From positions 744,001-808,000 of the forward strand of contig NZ_CP129963.1 in the NCBI RefSeq assembly GCF_030503615.1: a stretch of DNA of 64,000 nucleotides, written 5' to 3'. Position 1 is the stretch's first letter; each line of letters begins with the position of its first letter. The notes beneath the pieces are model-generated. The model worked only from the letters and a program-made list of their open reading frames with translations. It made no database searches and was not told the DNA's origin. The DNA is from Sphingobacterium sp. BN32 (lineage in GTDB: Bacteria > Bacteroidota > Bacteroidia > Sphingobacteriales > Sphingobacteriaceae). A program made the translations under genes and the position numbers. This document shows, piece after piece, positions 36,145 through 44,869 of this stretch.

Positions 36145-37938
36145 ATGAACCCATTTTTAGAACTGGGGATCCGTCATGAGATTGTTAATGCCATCACTGA
36201 GTTAGGTTTTGAAAAACCTTCTCCCATCCAGGAAAAAGCCATTCCTGTGTTACTGACTGGTAACGACGATTTTGTCGGATTAGCCCAAACAGGTACTGGA
36301 AAGACTGCGGCATTTGGTCTTCCTCTATTAGAACAACTAGACTTTTCATTCAATCAACCTCAAGCATTGGTATTGTGTCCTACGCGTGAGCTATGTTTGC
36401 AAATCGCAAAAGACCTAGAGAAGTATGCCAAAAATTTAGACAATGTTCACGTAGTTGCCGTTTATGGTGGTGCGAACATTGGCGACCAACTACGTCAGAT
36501 CCGTCGTGGAGTACAGATCGTAGTAGCAACACCTGGTCGTATGCTTGATATCATCGGACGTAACGCCATCGACTTCTCGCAAGTGAAGTACGTTGTGCTT
36601 GACGAAGCTGATGAGATGTTGAACATGGGATTCCAAGAAGACATCAATAATATCCTATCAGAAACTCCATCTGATAAAAAAACCTGGTTATTCTCTGCAA
36701 CAATGCCTCGTGAGGTACGTCGCATTGCCCAAAACTACATGACCGATCCGGTTGAGTTGACAGTGGGTACAAAGAATACAGGTAATGAAAATATCGAACA
36801 CCAGTATTTCTTAATCAAAGCAAAAGATAAGTATGCTGCTTTCAAACGTATTGTAGATTACTACCCAGAGATTTTTGGTATTGTTTTCTGTCGTACGAAG
36901 ATTGAAACACAAGAGATTGCTGAGGCTTTGATTAAAGACGGTTACAACGCCGACTCATTGCACGGTGACCTTTCACAACAACAACGTGATAAGGTGATGA
37001 AACGCTATCGCGAGCGCAACTTGCAATTATTGATTGCTACTGACGTTGCAGCACGTGGTATCGACGTAAATGATGTTACGCACGTTATTAACTATTCTCT
37101 TCCTGATGAGGTGGAGAACTATACGCACCGTTCAGGTCGTACTGCTCGTGCTGGTAAAACAGGTATCTCGATCTCATTGATCAATGTGAAAGAGATGAGC
37201 AAAATTCGTCACATCGAGAAGATCATTGGTAAATCTTTCGAGCGCAAGCAAGTTCCACAAGGAACGGAAGTGTGTGAGAAACAATTGTTCGCTCTTGTTG
37301 ACAAAGTACACAATGTAGAAGTTCAAGAAGATCAAATTAATGCATTCCTTCCTCAAATCTTAGAAAGTCTACAAGACTTGACAAAAGAAGAAGTAGTGAA
37401 AAGATTTGCTTCATTAGAATTCAATAGATTCTTAAACTATTACAAAGATGCTCCAGACTTGAATATCGAAGCGCGTGAATCTTCTAGAGGTGATCGTGAT
37501 AGAGATAGAGATGGCGGCGGTCGTCGTACTTCTAAAGGTTTCACTCGTTTGTTTATTAACTTAGGTTCAGTAGACGAGTTCAGCCGTGGTGAAATGTTAG
37601 GTTTCATTTGTAATAACAGTAAGATCTCTGGAAAATCAATCGGTAAGATTGACCTTAAAGGCGTGTTCACTTTCTTCGAAGTAGAAGATGGCGAGGTTAA
37701 TAAGGTATTCCAAGGTTTCGAAGGTGTTAATTACAACGGAAGAGGCGTACGTATTGAAGTTTCAGGTGAAGGAAGATCTGACAGAGGATCATCAAACGGT
37801 CGTAGCCGTGGCGGTAGATCTTCAGACAGAAACTCTGGAGGCGGACGTGGAGATAGAAGAGATCGTGGTAGATCGAATGGCGGAGGTGGTTTCCGCGACT
37901 TCTCTGGAAAACGTAGAGAATCTAAAAGTAGATATTAA
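36145..37938 (+). CDS. DEAD-box ATP-dependent RNA helicase
   Basis: 597 residues. Core motifs in order: the Q motif (FEKPSPIQEKAIP), Walker A as QTGTGKTAAFGLPL (about residue 50), PTRELC, TPGRMLD, DEAD (about 155), SAT, and the second RecA domain with ARGIDV and HRSGRTARAGKTG. A DbpA-type RNA-binding domain occupies about 460-545, and the tail is rich in Gly, Arg, Ser and Asp (RGG-like). This matches DeaD/CsdA-type helicases acting in ribosome assembly and mRNA unwinding in the cold. Monocistronic, with promoter hairpin and strong terminator. Confidence 0.94.
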   Translation: MNPFLELGIRHEIVNAITELGFEKPSPIQEKAIPVLLTGNDDFVGLAQTGTGKTAAFGLPLLEQLDFSFNQPQALVLCPTRELCLQIAKDLEKYAKNLDNVHVVAVYGGANIGDQLRQIRRGVQIVVATPGRMLDIIGRNAIDFSQVKYVVLDEADEMLNMGFQEDINNILSETPSDKKTWLFSATMPREVRRIAQNYMTDPVELTVGTKNTGNENIEHQYFLIKAKDKYAAFKRIVDYYPEIFGIVFCRTKIETQEIAEALIKDGYNADSLHGDLSQQQRDKVMKRYRERNLQLLIATDVAARGIDVNDVTHVINYSLPDEVENYTHRSGRTARAGKTGISISLINVKEMSKIRHIEKIIGKSFERKQVPQGTEVCEKQLFALVDKVHNVEVQEDQINAFLPQILESLQDLTKEEVVKRFASLEFNRFLNYYKDAPDLNIEARESSRGDRDRDRDGGGRRTSKGFTRLFINLGSVDEFSRGEMLGFICNNSKISGKSIGKIDLKGVFTFFEVEDGEVNKVFQGFEGVNYNGRGVRIEVSGEGRSDRGSSNGRSRGGRSSDRNSGGGRGDRRDRGRSNGGGGFRDFSGKRRESKSRY

Positions 37939-37945
37939 TAAAGAA

Positions 37946-37976
37946 AGAAGGTGCCTAAAAAGGCACCTTCTTTTTT
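37946..37976 (+). terminator. Terminator after the DEAD-box helicase
   Basis: 11-bp perfect stem AGAAGGTGCCT / AGGCACCTTCT, loop AAAA, T6 run. The 78-bp repeat copy 3 begins inside this T-run. Confidence 0.93.
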
Positions 37977-38052
37977 CTGAAAGTGTCTGTTTTCAAAGGC
38001 CATCAAGAACTTTCATGCCTGTTGGTATTGCAATGGAAACATGAAAGTTTTG
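37975..38052 (+). repeat. 78-bp dispersed repeat, copy 3
   Basis: Same boundaries and internal spacing as the two copies at 22939-23093: CTGAAAGTG at the start, AACTTTCAT (38008-38016) and ATGAAAGTT (38041-38049) at the same 33-bp offset. It begins directly in the T-run of the helicase terminator. Confidence 0.8.
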
Positions 38053-38592
38053 TTTTATAGCTTTTGCGAGTTCTTTACTGTTTTATTTTTTAAGTTTTGA
38101 GCAGTAAGCCTATATGATGATTTTAACGACCCTGCCTGCTCTGTTTAGTAAATACGGAAAATCGTCGTAATAACCTTTCTCAAATCATACATCCTTTCCC
38201 AATTTTCCCCAATTTTTTTAAGTTATGGAAAATGGCCATCAAGCCAAACTCCACAGCAACTTTATACAGTCCTTTTATGTGATGGAACGCTCTAAATTGT
38301 ATGTTTTCCATGCTTTTTTGGAGCCATTTTGATACAAAATCTCCGGGGCAAAACATAGAACAATATCGGTATTTTTTAATAACCAGATTGTTGTTTTTGC
38401 ATTTAGGTTTACAAAAATATCTTTTTGGATTAAAAATAGTGTTTTAAAATTAAAATTACTGCATATCGGTTTGTCATAATAATGTAATGAATGCTATCTT
38501 TTAGGATAGTTGAGGTCATATTTTTTAGTGGGTTTTTCCACTATTTTTATCCCATTAGTTAACGAAAATATAAAGAGAAAAATCTTGAAAAT
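38053..38592. other. Gene-free, AT-rich region upstream of nirK
   Basis: 540 bp without a credible frame. It contains CTATC / GATAG (38494-38509) overlapping a -7-like TATCTTTT (38495-38502) and a small terminator-like hairpin TAGTGG / CCACTA with T5 (38526-38548) 45 bp before nirK. No clear FNR or Crp-type TTGAT-N4-ATCAA site was seen. Confidence 0.55.
38526..38548 (+). promoter_or_regulatory. Possible attenuator hairpin in the nirK leader
   Basis: 6-bp stem TAGTGG / CCACTA, loop GTTTTT, followed by TTTTT, ending 44 bp before the nirK start. It would stop transcripts starting at the -7-like box at 38495 unless antiterminated. Weak stem. Confidence 0.3.
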
Positions 38593-40032
38593 ATGAGAGA
38601 TTCTATTACATTATTTAGTATGCTGATCGGGTTTGCAATGTTCATGTCGAGTTGTAATGATTCATCGGAAACGAAATCAGTTGATACCAGCAAAATCCCT
38701 GTAAAAGGTGAAATGGTTGCTGAATTAACCTCTCCACCTTTGGTTCCAAAACCAGTGGGTAAACGTGATGCCACAAAATTAAAGGTGAGTTTGGAAATTT
38801 TGGAGTTGGAAGGCGAAATGGTTGATGGGGTGAAATATACCTATTGGACGTTTGGTGGGTCGGTACCAGGTCAGTTTATCAGAACCAGAGTGGGGGATGA
38901 GGTGGAATTCTTATTAAAGAATCACCCAGATAATAAATTGCCTCACAACATCGACTTACATGCTGTAACGGGGCCCGGTGGTGGCGCAGAGTCCTCCTTG
39001 GTTGCTCCAGGGCATGAAGTGTCGTTCTCCTTTAAATGTCTTAACCCCGGACTTTATGTATATCACTGTGCAACTGCTCCGGTGGGGATGCACGTTGCTA
39101 ACGGAATGTACGGGTTAATATTGGTTGAGCCGGAAGGTGGATTGCCACCGGTGGATAGGGAATATTATGTAATGCAAGGTGACTTCTACACCGAAGGTGG
39201 TTATGGAGAAAAAGGATTGCAAGCATTTGATATGAATAAAGCGATCAGGGAAGAGGCTGACTATGTGGTTTTTAATGGGAATGTAAATGCATTGGTCAAT
39301 GAAAATGCACTGCAAGCGAAAGTTGGAGAAACCATCCGCCTGTTCGTGGGAAATGGTGGTCCAAACCTGGTGTCTTCTTTCCACGTTATTGGGGAAATTT
39401 TTGACAAAGTACATGTTGAAGGTGGTGATTTGATTAACAAGAATATCCAAACAACATTGATTCCTGCCGGTGGATCTGCCATTGTTGAATTTAAGGTGGA
39501 TGTGCCAGGAACGCTGGTTCTAGTTGACCATTCTATCTTTAGAGCCTTTAATAAAGGTGCATTGGGTATGCTTAAGGTAGAAGGGGAAGAAAATCATCAG
39601 ATCTATTCTGGAAAGATTATGGACGGTGTTTACCTTCCTGAAGGTGGTACCATTCAACAAATGCCTAAAAAGAAAAAAGAAGATGTTGTCGTAAATAAAA
39701 CTCCAGCGCAATCAATCGCAGATGGTAAGGCAATTTTTTCCAGAACTTGTGTTGCGTGTCACCAAAGTGAAGGTCAGGGAATTAAAGCGGTTTTCCCTCC
39801 ATTGGCAAAATCGGATTTCTTAAACAAAAATAAAGATAAAGCGATAGACGCGGTTTTATTCGGTCTAAAAGGCGAAATTACTGTTAATGGCGAAAAATAC
39901 AACTCTGTTATGCCTAGTCAATCACTATCAGATCAAGAGGTAGCTGACGTTATGAACTACGTGTATAATAATTGGGGCAATGATAAAACCATTATTACTG
40001 CAGCAGAAATCAAAAAAAGACGTGGTAATTAA
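38593..40032 (+). CDS. nirK: Copper nitrite reductase with fused cytochrome c domain, AniA-like lipoprotein
   Basis: Reduces nitrite to nitric oxide. A lipoprotein signal (MSSC) leads to two cupredoxin domains. Type-2 and type-1 copper ligands are visible: HNIDLH (His118, His123), [10 protein letters not shown] with ANGM in the AniA spacing (His, Cys, His, Met), and a late His in SFHVIGE. A cytochrome c domain at about 375-479 carries the heme motif CVACH (386-390) and a Met ligand in VMPSQSL. The fused cytochrome would feed electrons directly into the copper site. First gene of a nirK-nirV-sco cluster. No nitric oxide reductase gene is in the window. Confidence 0.93.
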   Translation: MRDSITLFSMLIGFAMFMSSCNDSSETKSVDTSKIPVKGEMVAELTSPPLVPKPVGKRDATKLKVSLEILELEGEMVDGVKYTYWTFGGSVPGQFIRTRVGDEVEFLLKNHPDNKLPHNIDLHAVTGPGGGAESSLVAPGHEVSFSFKCLNPGLYVYHCATAPVGMHVANGMYGLILVEPEGGLPPVDREYYVMQGDFYTEGGYGEKGLQAFDMNKAIREEADYVVFNGNVNALVNENALQAKVGETIRLFVGNGGPNLVSSFHVIGEIFDKVHVEGGDLINKNIQTTLIPAGGSAIVEFKVDVPGTLVLVDHSIFRAFNKGALGMLKVEGEENHQIYSGKIMDGVYLPEGGTIQQMPKKKKEDVVVNKTPAQSIADGKAIFSRTCVACHQSEGQGIKAVFPPLAKSDFLNKNKDKAIDAVLFGLKGEITVNGEKYNSVMPSQSLSDQEVADVMNYVYNNWGNDKTIITAAEIKKRRGN

Positions 40033-40038
40033 TTAAAT

Positions 40039-40070
40039 AATTGGGAAGCACACATCTGTGTTTCCCAATT
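40039..40070 (+). other. Long hairpin between nirK and nirV
   Basis: 14-bp stem AATTGGGAAGCACA / TGTGTTTCCCAATT (one wobble) with loop CATC, six bases after the nirK stop and 15 bp before the nirV ATG. No T-run follows, so it is more likely a stability or processing hairpin than a terminator. Confidence 0.75.
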
Positions 40071-40085
40071 CAATACAATGTTAAT

Positions 40086-40856
40086 ATGTTGAAGAAGCTA
40101 AAACAGATGTTGTATATTTCCTTTGGAATTGCTGTTTCATATACAGGACATTCCCAAGAAATGGTGCTAATTAAGAAAGGGAGTTATACTCCTCTTTATG
40201 GTTCTGCTGATAAAAAACCTGTACAAGTTGCTTCATTTTATTTGGATGTTTATCCGATAACCAATCAGCAATACTTAGATTTCCTGATAAAAAATAAAGC
40301 CTACACTAAATCTCAAATCAAAAGAATATTCGCAGATAAAAGCTATCTGAACTATTGGAAATCGGATCTGGATTTTGGGAATGCAAATCCTAAGTCCCCC
40401 ATAACAAATGTGTCTTGGTATGCAGCCAAGAAATATTGCGAAAGTCGAGGAAAAAGATTAGCAACAATGGATGAATGGGAGTATGCTGCGATGGCGGATG
40501 CAAGATCTTTTGATGCTAGAAATAAAAAATCATATAATCAATTCATTCTAAATTGGTATGAAACTCCAAAAACTTATAACAATGTAGTGGGCAGCACCTT
40601 CAAAAATTACTGGGGAGTCTACGACCTACATGGTTTGGTTTGGGAATGGACATCTGATTTTAACAGTATCTTTTTGACTGGTGAGTCAAGGAAGGATAAA
40701 GGTGAAGATGGGAATTTGTTCTGTGGTGGAGCATCTGTAAATGCAAGCGATTTAATGAATTATGCTGCTTTTATGCGTTATGCTTTTAGAGGAAGTATGA
40801 AGGCAGCTTATACCAGCAGAAATTTAGGGTTTCGATGTGCAAGGGATATAAAATGA
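40086..40856 (+). CDS. nirV: NirV-like SUMF1/formylglycine-generating-enzyme family protein
   Basis: About 256 residues from this ATG, with a signal peptide (ending near GHSQ) and a SUMF1-type domain: YLDVYPITNQQYLDFL, PITNVSWYAAKKYCESRGKRLATMDEWEYAA and the ending AYTSRNLGFRCARD are characteristic. NirV proteins of this fold are often encoded next to nirK and are thought to help maturation or function of nitrite reductase, though their reaction is not firmly known. An in-frame TTG at 40041 is rejected because it is the first arm of the intergenic hairpin. Sits between nirK and the SCO gene. Confidence 0.82.
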   Translation: MLKKLKQMLYISFGIAVSYTGHSQEMVLIKKGSYTPLYGSADKKPVQVASFYLDVYPITNQQYLDFLIKNKAYTKSQIKRIFADKSYLNYWKSDLDFGNANPKSPITNVSWYAAKKYCESRGKRLATMDEWEYAAMADARSFDARNKKSYNQFILNWYETPKTYNNVVGSTFKNYWGVYDLHGLVWEWTSDFNSIFLTGESRKDKGEDGNLFCGGASVNASDLMNYAAFMRYAFRGSMKAAYTSRNLGFRCARDIK

Positions 40857-40862
40857 TTAATT

Positions 40863-41477
40863 ATGAAGATTAACAAGTTAATAATATATGGCTGTTGTGG
40901 ACTACTGATGCTAGGATGTAAGAGTAGCACAAAAGATGAAACTATAGAAAAAAAACAAGCTATTCTTACGGAAGATCTTTCCGATCTGTCGATTTATAAT
41001 TTACCTTCAAATTGGACGGATCAACATGCTAATCAAATGCAATTGCAAGATCTGAGGGGAAACATTGTGGTCGTGGCCATGATTTACACGTCTTGTCAAG
41101 CGGCATGCCCTCGATTGGTTGCTGATATGCGACACATTGAAAAAACGGTAAATTCTAAAGCCAAATCGAAAATTAAATATCTCCTGGTCAGTATAGACCC
41201 TCAAGTTGATACGCCGGAAAGGTTAAAGAAGTTTTCCATTGAAAATGAAATGGATGGCGAACAATGGCTTTTTCTTCGATCAAATGAGGAGGATACGAGA
41301 GAATTTGCGGCAACATTGGCAGTCAATTATAAAAAGATTTCACCAGTTGATTTTTCGCATTCCAATATTATAAGCTTATTCAACGAAGATGGAGAGTTGA
41401 TCTATCAACAGGAGGGTTTAGGCGTCGATTATGCTCCAACAATCAAAGCAATCGAAGAGGCTGCGAATAAGCTTTAA
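40863..41477 (+). CDS. SCO1/SenC-family copper-chaperone lipoprotein
   Basis: 204 residues, lipoprotein signal with LGC (Cys19). The thioredoxin-like SCO domain has the copper-binding CxxxC as SCQAACP (Cys78, Cys82) and the distal His in FSHSNI. SCO proteins deliver copper to oxidases and nitrite or nitrous oxide reductases. Placed six bases after nirV, it most likely loads copper into NirK; this is inferred from context. A run of eight A (40948-40955) lies just after the signal sequence, with no clear consequence. Confidence 0.88.
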   Translation: MKINKLIIYGCCGLLMLGCKSSTKDETIEKKQAILTEDLSDLSIYNLPSNWTDQHANQMQLQDLRGNIVVVAMIYTSCQAACPRLVADMRHIEKTVNSKAKSKIKYLLVSIDPQVDTPERLKKFSIENEMDGEQWLFLRSNEEDTREFAATLAVNYKKISPVDFSHSNIISLFNEDGELIYQQEGLGVDYAPTIKAIEEAANKL

Positions 41478-41517
41478 AACAAATTTTACCAATTCTAATA
41501 CTTTGCTTGAGCAAAAA

Positions 41518-41550
41518 AGAAGGGGCTGTCTTTTGAACAGCCCCTCTCTA
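41518..41550. terminator. Terminator between the sco gene and ompA
   Basis: 9-bp perfect stem AGGGGCTGT / ACAGCCCCT (41521-41545), 7-nt loop; A-run before and T-rich after, so usable in both directions between the convergent genes. Confidence 0.88.
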
Positions 41551-41574
41551 TTTAATTTGTAGTTTTAGTTATTC

Positions 41575-42903
41575 CTAGTAAAGGGTAAACTCAACACGTC
41601 TGTTTTGCTGACGGCCTTCTGCAGTCTTGTTTGTAGCGATTGGTTGGTTTGGACCATAACCTGTAGCCTCAATACGAGAAGCGTTTGCACCTTTAGATAC
41701 TAGGTATGATTTTACGGATTCAGCACGCTCTTTCGATAAACGCAAGTTAGTTTGCATTGAACCAGTATTGTCTGTGTGACCAGCTAATTTCAAGCTGAAG
41801 TTTTTCTCGATCAATAAAGCAGCAACTCTGTTTAATGATTCGTAAGAAGTAGAACGGATTGTCGCTTTACCTAAGTCAAATTCTAAGTTTTTGATGGCTT
41901 CATCAACTACTTTTCTATCTTCTTCAGTCACTACGATTTTCTCTACTACTTTAGTTTCGTGTTTCATCTCAGGAAGTGGACATCCAGCTCCATCAACTTT
42001 TACACCTGCAGGTGTATTTGGACATTTGTCGAATTTGTTAGCAACACCGTCGCCATCATCATCTTTCAAATCGTTGCTGATACCTGATAATTCTGATTTT
42101 AAAGCTTCGTTAGATGCTACTAATGCATCACGCTCTGCTTTTAACTCATCATATTTCTTAACCATAGTAGCTACTGGGTTACTGTTACCTAAGTAAGGTT
42201 TGCTACCATCGCCAAGCGCGATTTCTAAACCAGCGTGTGCATACGAGAACAAGTCGTTTTTGTATTGACCTCCGCGTACTCCATCGAAGTCTTGGTTAGC
42301 CCAATTCAACTGGTATCCTAAGTCGATGTTAATTCCTTTTGCTACCGCAAATTTGAAACCTGCGTCGATAGGAACGTATAATTTGGTTTGTGAATCAGCA
42401 GTTGATGCAGTTCCGTCAACCGTAGTAGTTGTTTCGAAGTTTAATGCACCAAGACCAATTGAAGCGTAAGGCTTGATAATGCTGTTGAAGAATCTCCAGT
42501 TTGTGTTCGCTAATGTGAACTCCCCTGATAAAGCAGCAGACCAAGGCATTTTCGTTTCGAATGCAGATACTGTACCTGCGGCAGCATCTTCGTTTGTACC
42601 TGAAACTTTACCGCCTAGGTATTGTGCTTTTAAACCGAAAGAAGGTGAGATTTGTTTTTTGATGTAAGCACTGTATCCTACATTGTGGTCTAACTTGTCA
42701 AATCCTGCTCTGTTGAAGCCGAAGATGTTAGATTGGTTTAACAATCCTGCGTTCACTCCAATAGACCAAGTTCTGTATTCTGATGATGATCCAAGAGGTG
42801 TAGTTCCCTCTACTGTTGTGGTGTTTTGTTGAGCAAAAGCTGTTGAGGTAATAAGTCCTGCTACAGCAAATAGGCTAGCTTTTTTTAAGTAATTTGTTTT
42901 CAT
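41575..42903 (-). CDS. OmpA-family outer-membrane protein
   Basis: About 442 residues from this ATG. Signal peptide ending near FAQQ, an N-terminal barrel (to about 240), a short coiled region, one thrombospondin type-3 calcium repeat (DDDGDGVANKFDKCPNTPAG) and a C-terminal OmpA peptidoglycan-binding domain with GHTDNTG and LSKERAESVKSYL, ending QQNRRVEFTLY. It links the outer membrane to peptidoglycan. The upstream GTG start eight codons earlier is less likely because the signal peptide starts well at this Met. Probably a major surface protein. Downstream of the Usp genes on the same strand. Confidence 0.92.
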   Translation of the reverse strand: MKTNYLKKASLFAVAGLITSTAFAQQNTTTVEGTTPLGSSSEYRTWSIGVNAGLLNQSNIFGFNRAGFDKLDHNVGYSAYIKKQISPSFGLKAQYLGGKVSGTNEDAAAGTVSAFETKMPWSAALSGEFTLANTNWRFFNSIIKPYASIGLGALNFETTTTVDGTASTADSQTKLYVPIDAGFKFAVAKGINIDLGYQLNWANQDFDGVRGGQYKNDLFSYAHAGLEIALGDGSKPYLGNSNPVATMVKKYDELKAERDALVASNEALKSELSGISNDLKDDDGDGVANKFDKCPNTPAGVKVDGAGCPLPEMKHETKVVEKIVVTEEDRKVVDEAIKNLEFDLGKATIRSTSYESLNRVAALLIEKNFSLKLAGHTDNTGSMQTNLRLSKERAESVKSYLVSKGANASRIEATGYGPNQPIATNKTAEGRQQNRRVEFTLY

Positions 42904-43014
42904 GTGACTAAATTTTACACTTGCCACAAAGTAGGCAAATTTGTTGCCAAAACTTACGTCTTGGCAACACTTGATTACATATGCTGTAAAATTTGTAGCG
43001 TCAATGTAGCTGTA

Positions 43015-43878
43015 TTAGGCTTTTTGAGGGAGTACTCGTGCGAAGAAAGTAGGCAATTTAATGTCAAACGCAAGTTTCTTAACTACATTTGCCTCAGTAA
43101 GTTGGCGGAAAACGCTCTTGCGGCTTTTTGTTAATAAAAGGATGTCTACTTGTTCATCAATTAAAACGGAAGTCACCGCTTGTGCGACGCTTTCTTTTTG
43201 GCGCATAAATAGGGATTGCGGCTTGATGATGTAGGTAATATCGGATATGCCTAGTTCGTTTTCTATACGGTTTATAAATTTTTTGAAATCCGCGTCTATA
43301 TCTTTGATCTCTCTATCCTTCACATTCACGTGGATCAATACCAGTTCGAAGTCCTTTTGGAATAGCGGAAATGACTGGCTCAAACATGTTAATTCAGCGT
43401 CCTTAAAATTACATAATAAGGCTACGCGATCTTTTTTAAATTTGGTGGCCTCTAAAGGAACCGCCAGGAGTGGTGTTCTCGTGTTTAGGATCGTATCATA
43501 GGTGTTGCTGCCAATGAAGATAGCTTCCATACCTGATGCCCCTTTTGTACCCATAACCACAGCATCGTAAGACTCTGCATTGGTAATCTTCTTGATTTCA
43601 TCGTATAAATTACCATCCCGGAACAGCGCTGTTGCCTGTACTCCCGGATAATTATTGTCAATCTCTGCAATGATGTTTTTCATATCGCGTTCGGCCATCG
43701 GAACGCGAGGGTCTTTCAATGAAGGGTCATTTTGAGCATTCGCGTAAATATTTGTATGGTCTGCAAACACATGGAGTAGGTCTAAGGACTGCCCTGATTG
43801 TTTGGCAATCTGGCATGCATATTTTACAGCAGCGGCTGAATATTCCGAAAAATCTATAGGTATTAATAATTTGCTCAT
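43015..43878 (-). CDS. Universal stress protein, tandem UspA domains
   Basis: 287 residues with two Usp domains. The first starts LLIPIDFSEYSAAAVKYAC and ends with the nucleotide-binding pattern VVMGTKGASGMEAIFIGSNTYDTI (G-2x-G-9x-G type). The second is degenerate at this site. Second of two adjacent Usp genes, 20 bp apart. Cytoplasmic stress-adaptation role by family only; the partner function is not known. Confidence 0.87.
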   Translation of the reverse strand: MSKLLIPIDFSEYSAAAVKYACQIAKQSGQSLDLLHVFADHTNIYANAQNDPSLKDPRVPMAERDMKNIIAEIDNNYPGVQATALFRDGNLYDEIKKITNAESYDAVVMGTKGASGMEAIFIGSNTYDTILNTRTPLLAVPLEATKFKKDRVALLCNFKDAELTCLSQSFPLFQKDFELVLIHVNVKDREIKDIDADFKKFINRIENELGISDITYIIKPQSLFMRQKESVAQAVTSVLIDEQVDILLLTKSRKSVFRQLTEANVVKKLAFDIKLPTFFARVLPQKA

Positions 43879-43897
43879 GATTTCAATATGTTGAATG

Positions 43898-44731
43898 TTA
43901 TATTTTGTCGAAAAATGCAGGTTTGTTTATTTCTAGCGCAATAGCCTTGGATACGGAGCTGGTAAATAAGCGCTCAAAGAATGTTTTGCGGCTTGGGGTT
44001 ACCAAGATGACATCTGGATTAATATCTTGAATCAGCTTCTCCACGACCTCCGATACGCTGTCCAACTCTTCATCATCTTTCTGTACCGGTTCAGCATAAC
44101 TCATGACCTCATCTACTTGCGTCATCTCTTTAATGTTGTATGCCCAGTTATTTAACGTGTCTAATACATTTTCACGCTTTTGACTTGGTTTATATACATG
44201 GATGAGCGAAAGGGAGTTCGTTTCGTCTACCAAACGCAAATATTCTTTCAAAGTATCTAACTCTTCATGCTTGAAGTTTGTCAACAATGCGATATGATTG
44301 CTTTGGAAGTGATACGCTTCATTCGGAACAACCACAACGGGGATGCTAGATTTCGCGGCAACAGCCATGGTCGTACTACCCCAATAAACAGATTTTGTTT
44401 TGCTTGCACCGGAAGCCCCCATAATGATGAGGTCGAATTTGCCGGAATTGGACATCTCCGCAAGCTTATCTACGATGAGCGCTCTGGAACATTCGATGTA
44501 GAAATCAACTGCTGGAAATTGATCTACTAACTTATCTTTTAGCTCAGCTATCAAAAGGTCTGCTTTCAAGATAGGGTCAGTCAAATCGTCCTCACTAGCA
44601 TCACCTACAGATGAGGTGGTATAGCAGTGTAGCAACAAGATATCGGCATTTCTTTTTGTAGCAAGTTCACAGGCATAAAGAGCCGCAAATTCCGAGTTTT
44701 TGGAAAAATCGGTAGGGACAATAATCGTCAT
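43898..44731 (-). CDS. Universal stress protein, tandem UspA domains
   Basis: 277 residues, paralogue of the gene downstream and similar in layout: TIIVPTDFSKNSEFAALYACELA at the start and the ATP-site pattern IIMGASGASKTKSVYWGSTTMAV in the first half. The second half again lacks the full glycine signature. It is first in the pair and divergent from alaS. Confidence 0.87.
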   Translation of the reverse strand: MTIIVPTDFSKNSEFAALYACELATKRNADILLLHCYTTSSVGDASEDDLTDPILKADLLIAELKDKLVDQFPAVDFYIECSRALIVDKLAEMSNSGKFDLIIMGASGASKTKSVYWGSTTMAVAAKSSIPVVVVPNEAYHFQSNHIALLTNFKHEELDTLKEYLRLVDETNSLSLIHVYKPSQKRENVLDTLNNWAYNIKEMTQVDEVMSYAEPVQKDDEELDSVSEVVEKLIQDINPDVILVTPSRKTFFERLFTSSVSKAIALEINKPAFFDKI

Positions 44732-44838
44732 CTTTTTGATTTATTGAGTTGTTCTTTATTAAGAATATAAATTTACTAAAAATATCGGTGATTATGACAA
44801 AAGTTGGTTTTTAAGACTCTTTTAACGTCAATTTTGAC

Positions 44839-44846
44839 TAAGTTTG
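44839..44846 (+). promoter_or_regulatory. Bacteroidota -7 box (TAAGTTTG) of alaS
   Basis: Exact TAnnTTTG match, 23 bp before the alaS ATG. Confidence 0.6.
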
Positions 44847-44869
44847 CAAGTAAAATATTTACGAAATAG

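Noticed and set aside
37688..38044. Open frame of 118 codons overlapping the helicase end
   Set aside because: It lies in another frame over the Gly/Arg-rich tail and runs through the terminator and the repeat. The repetitive tail keeps several frames open, and no start signal is seen.
40041..40085. TTG start extending nirV by 15 codons
   Set aside because: These bases form the intergenic hairpin, and the extension destroys the N-terminal position of the signal peptide.
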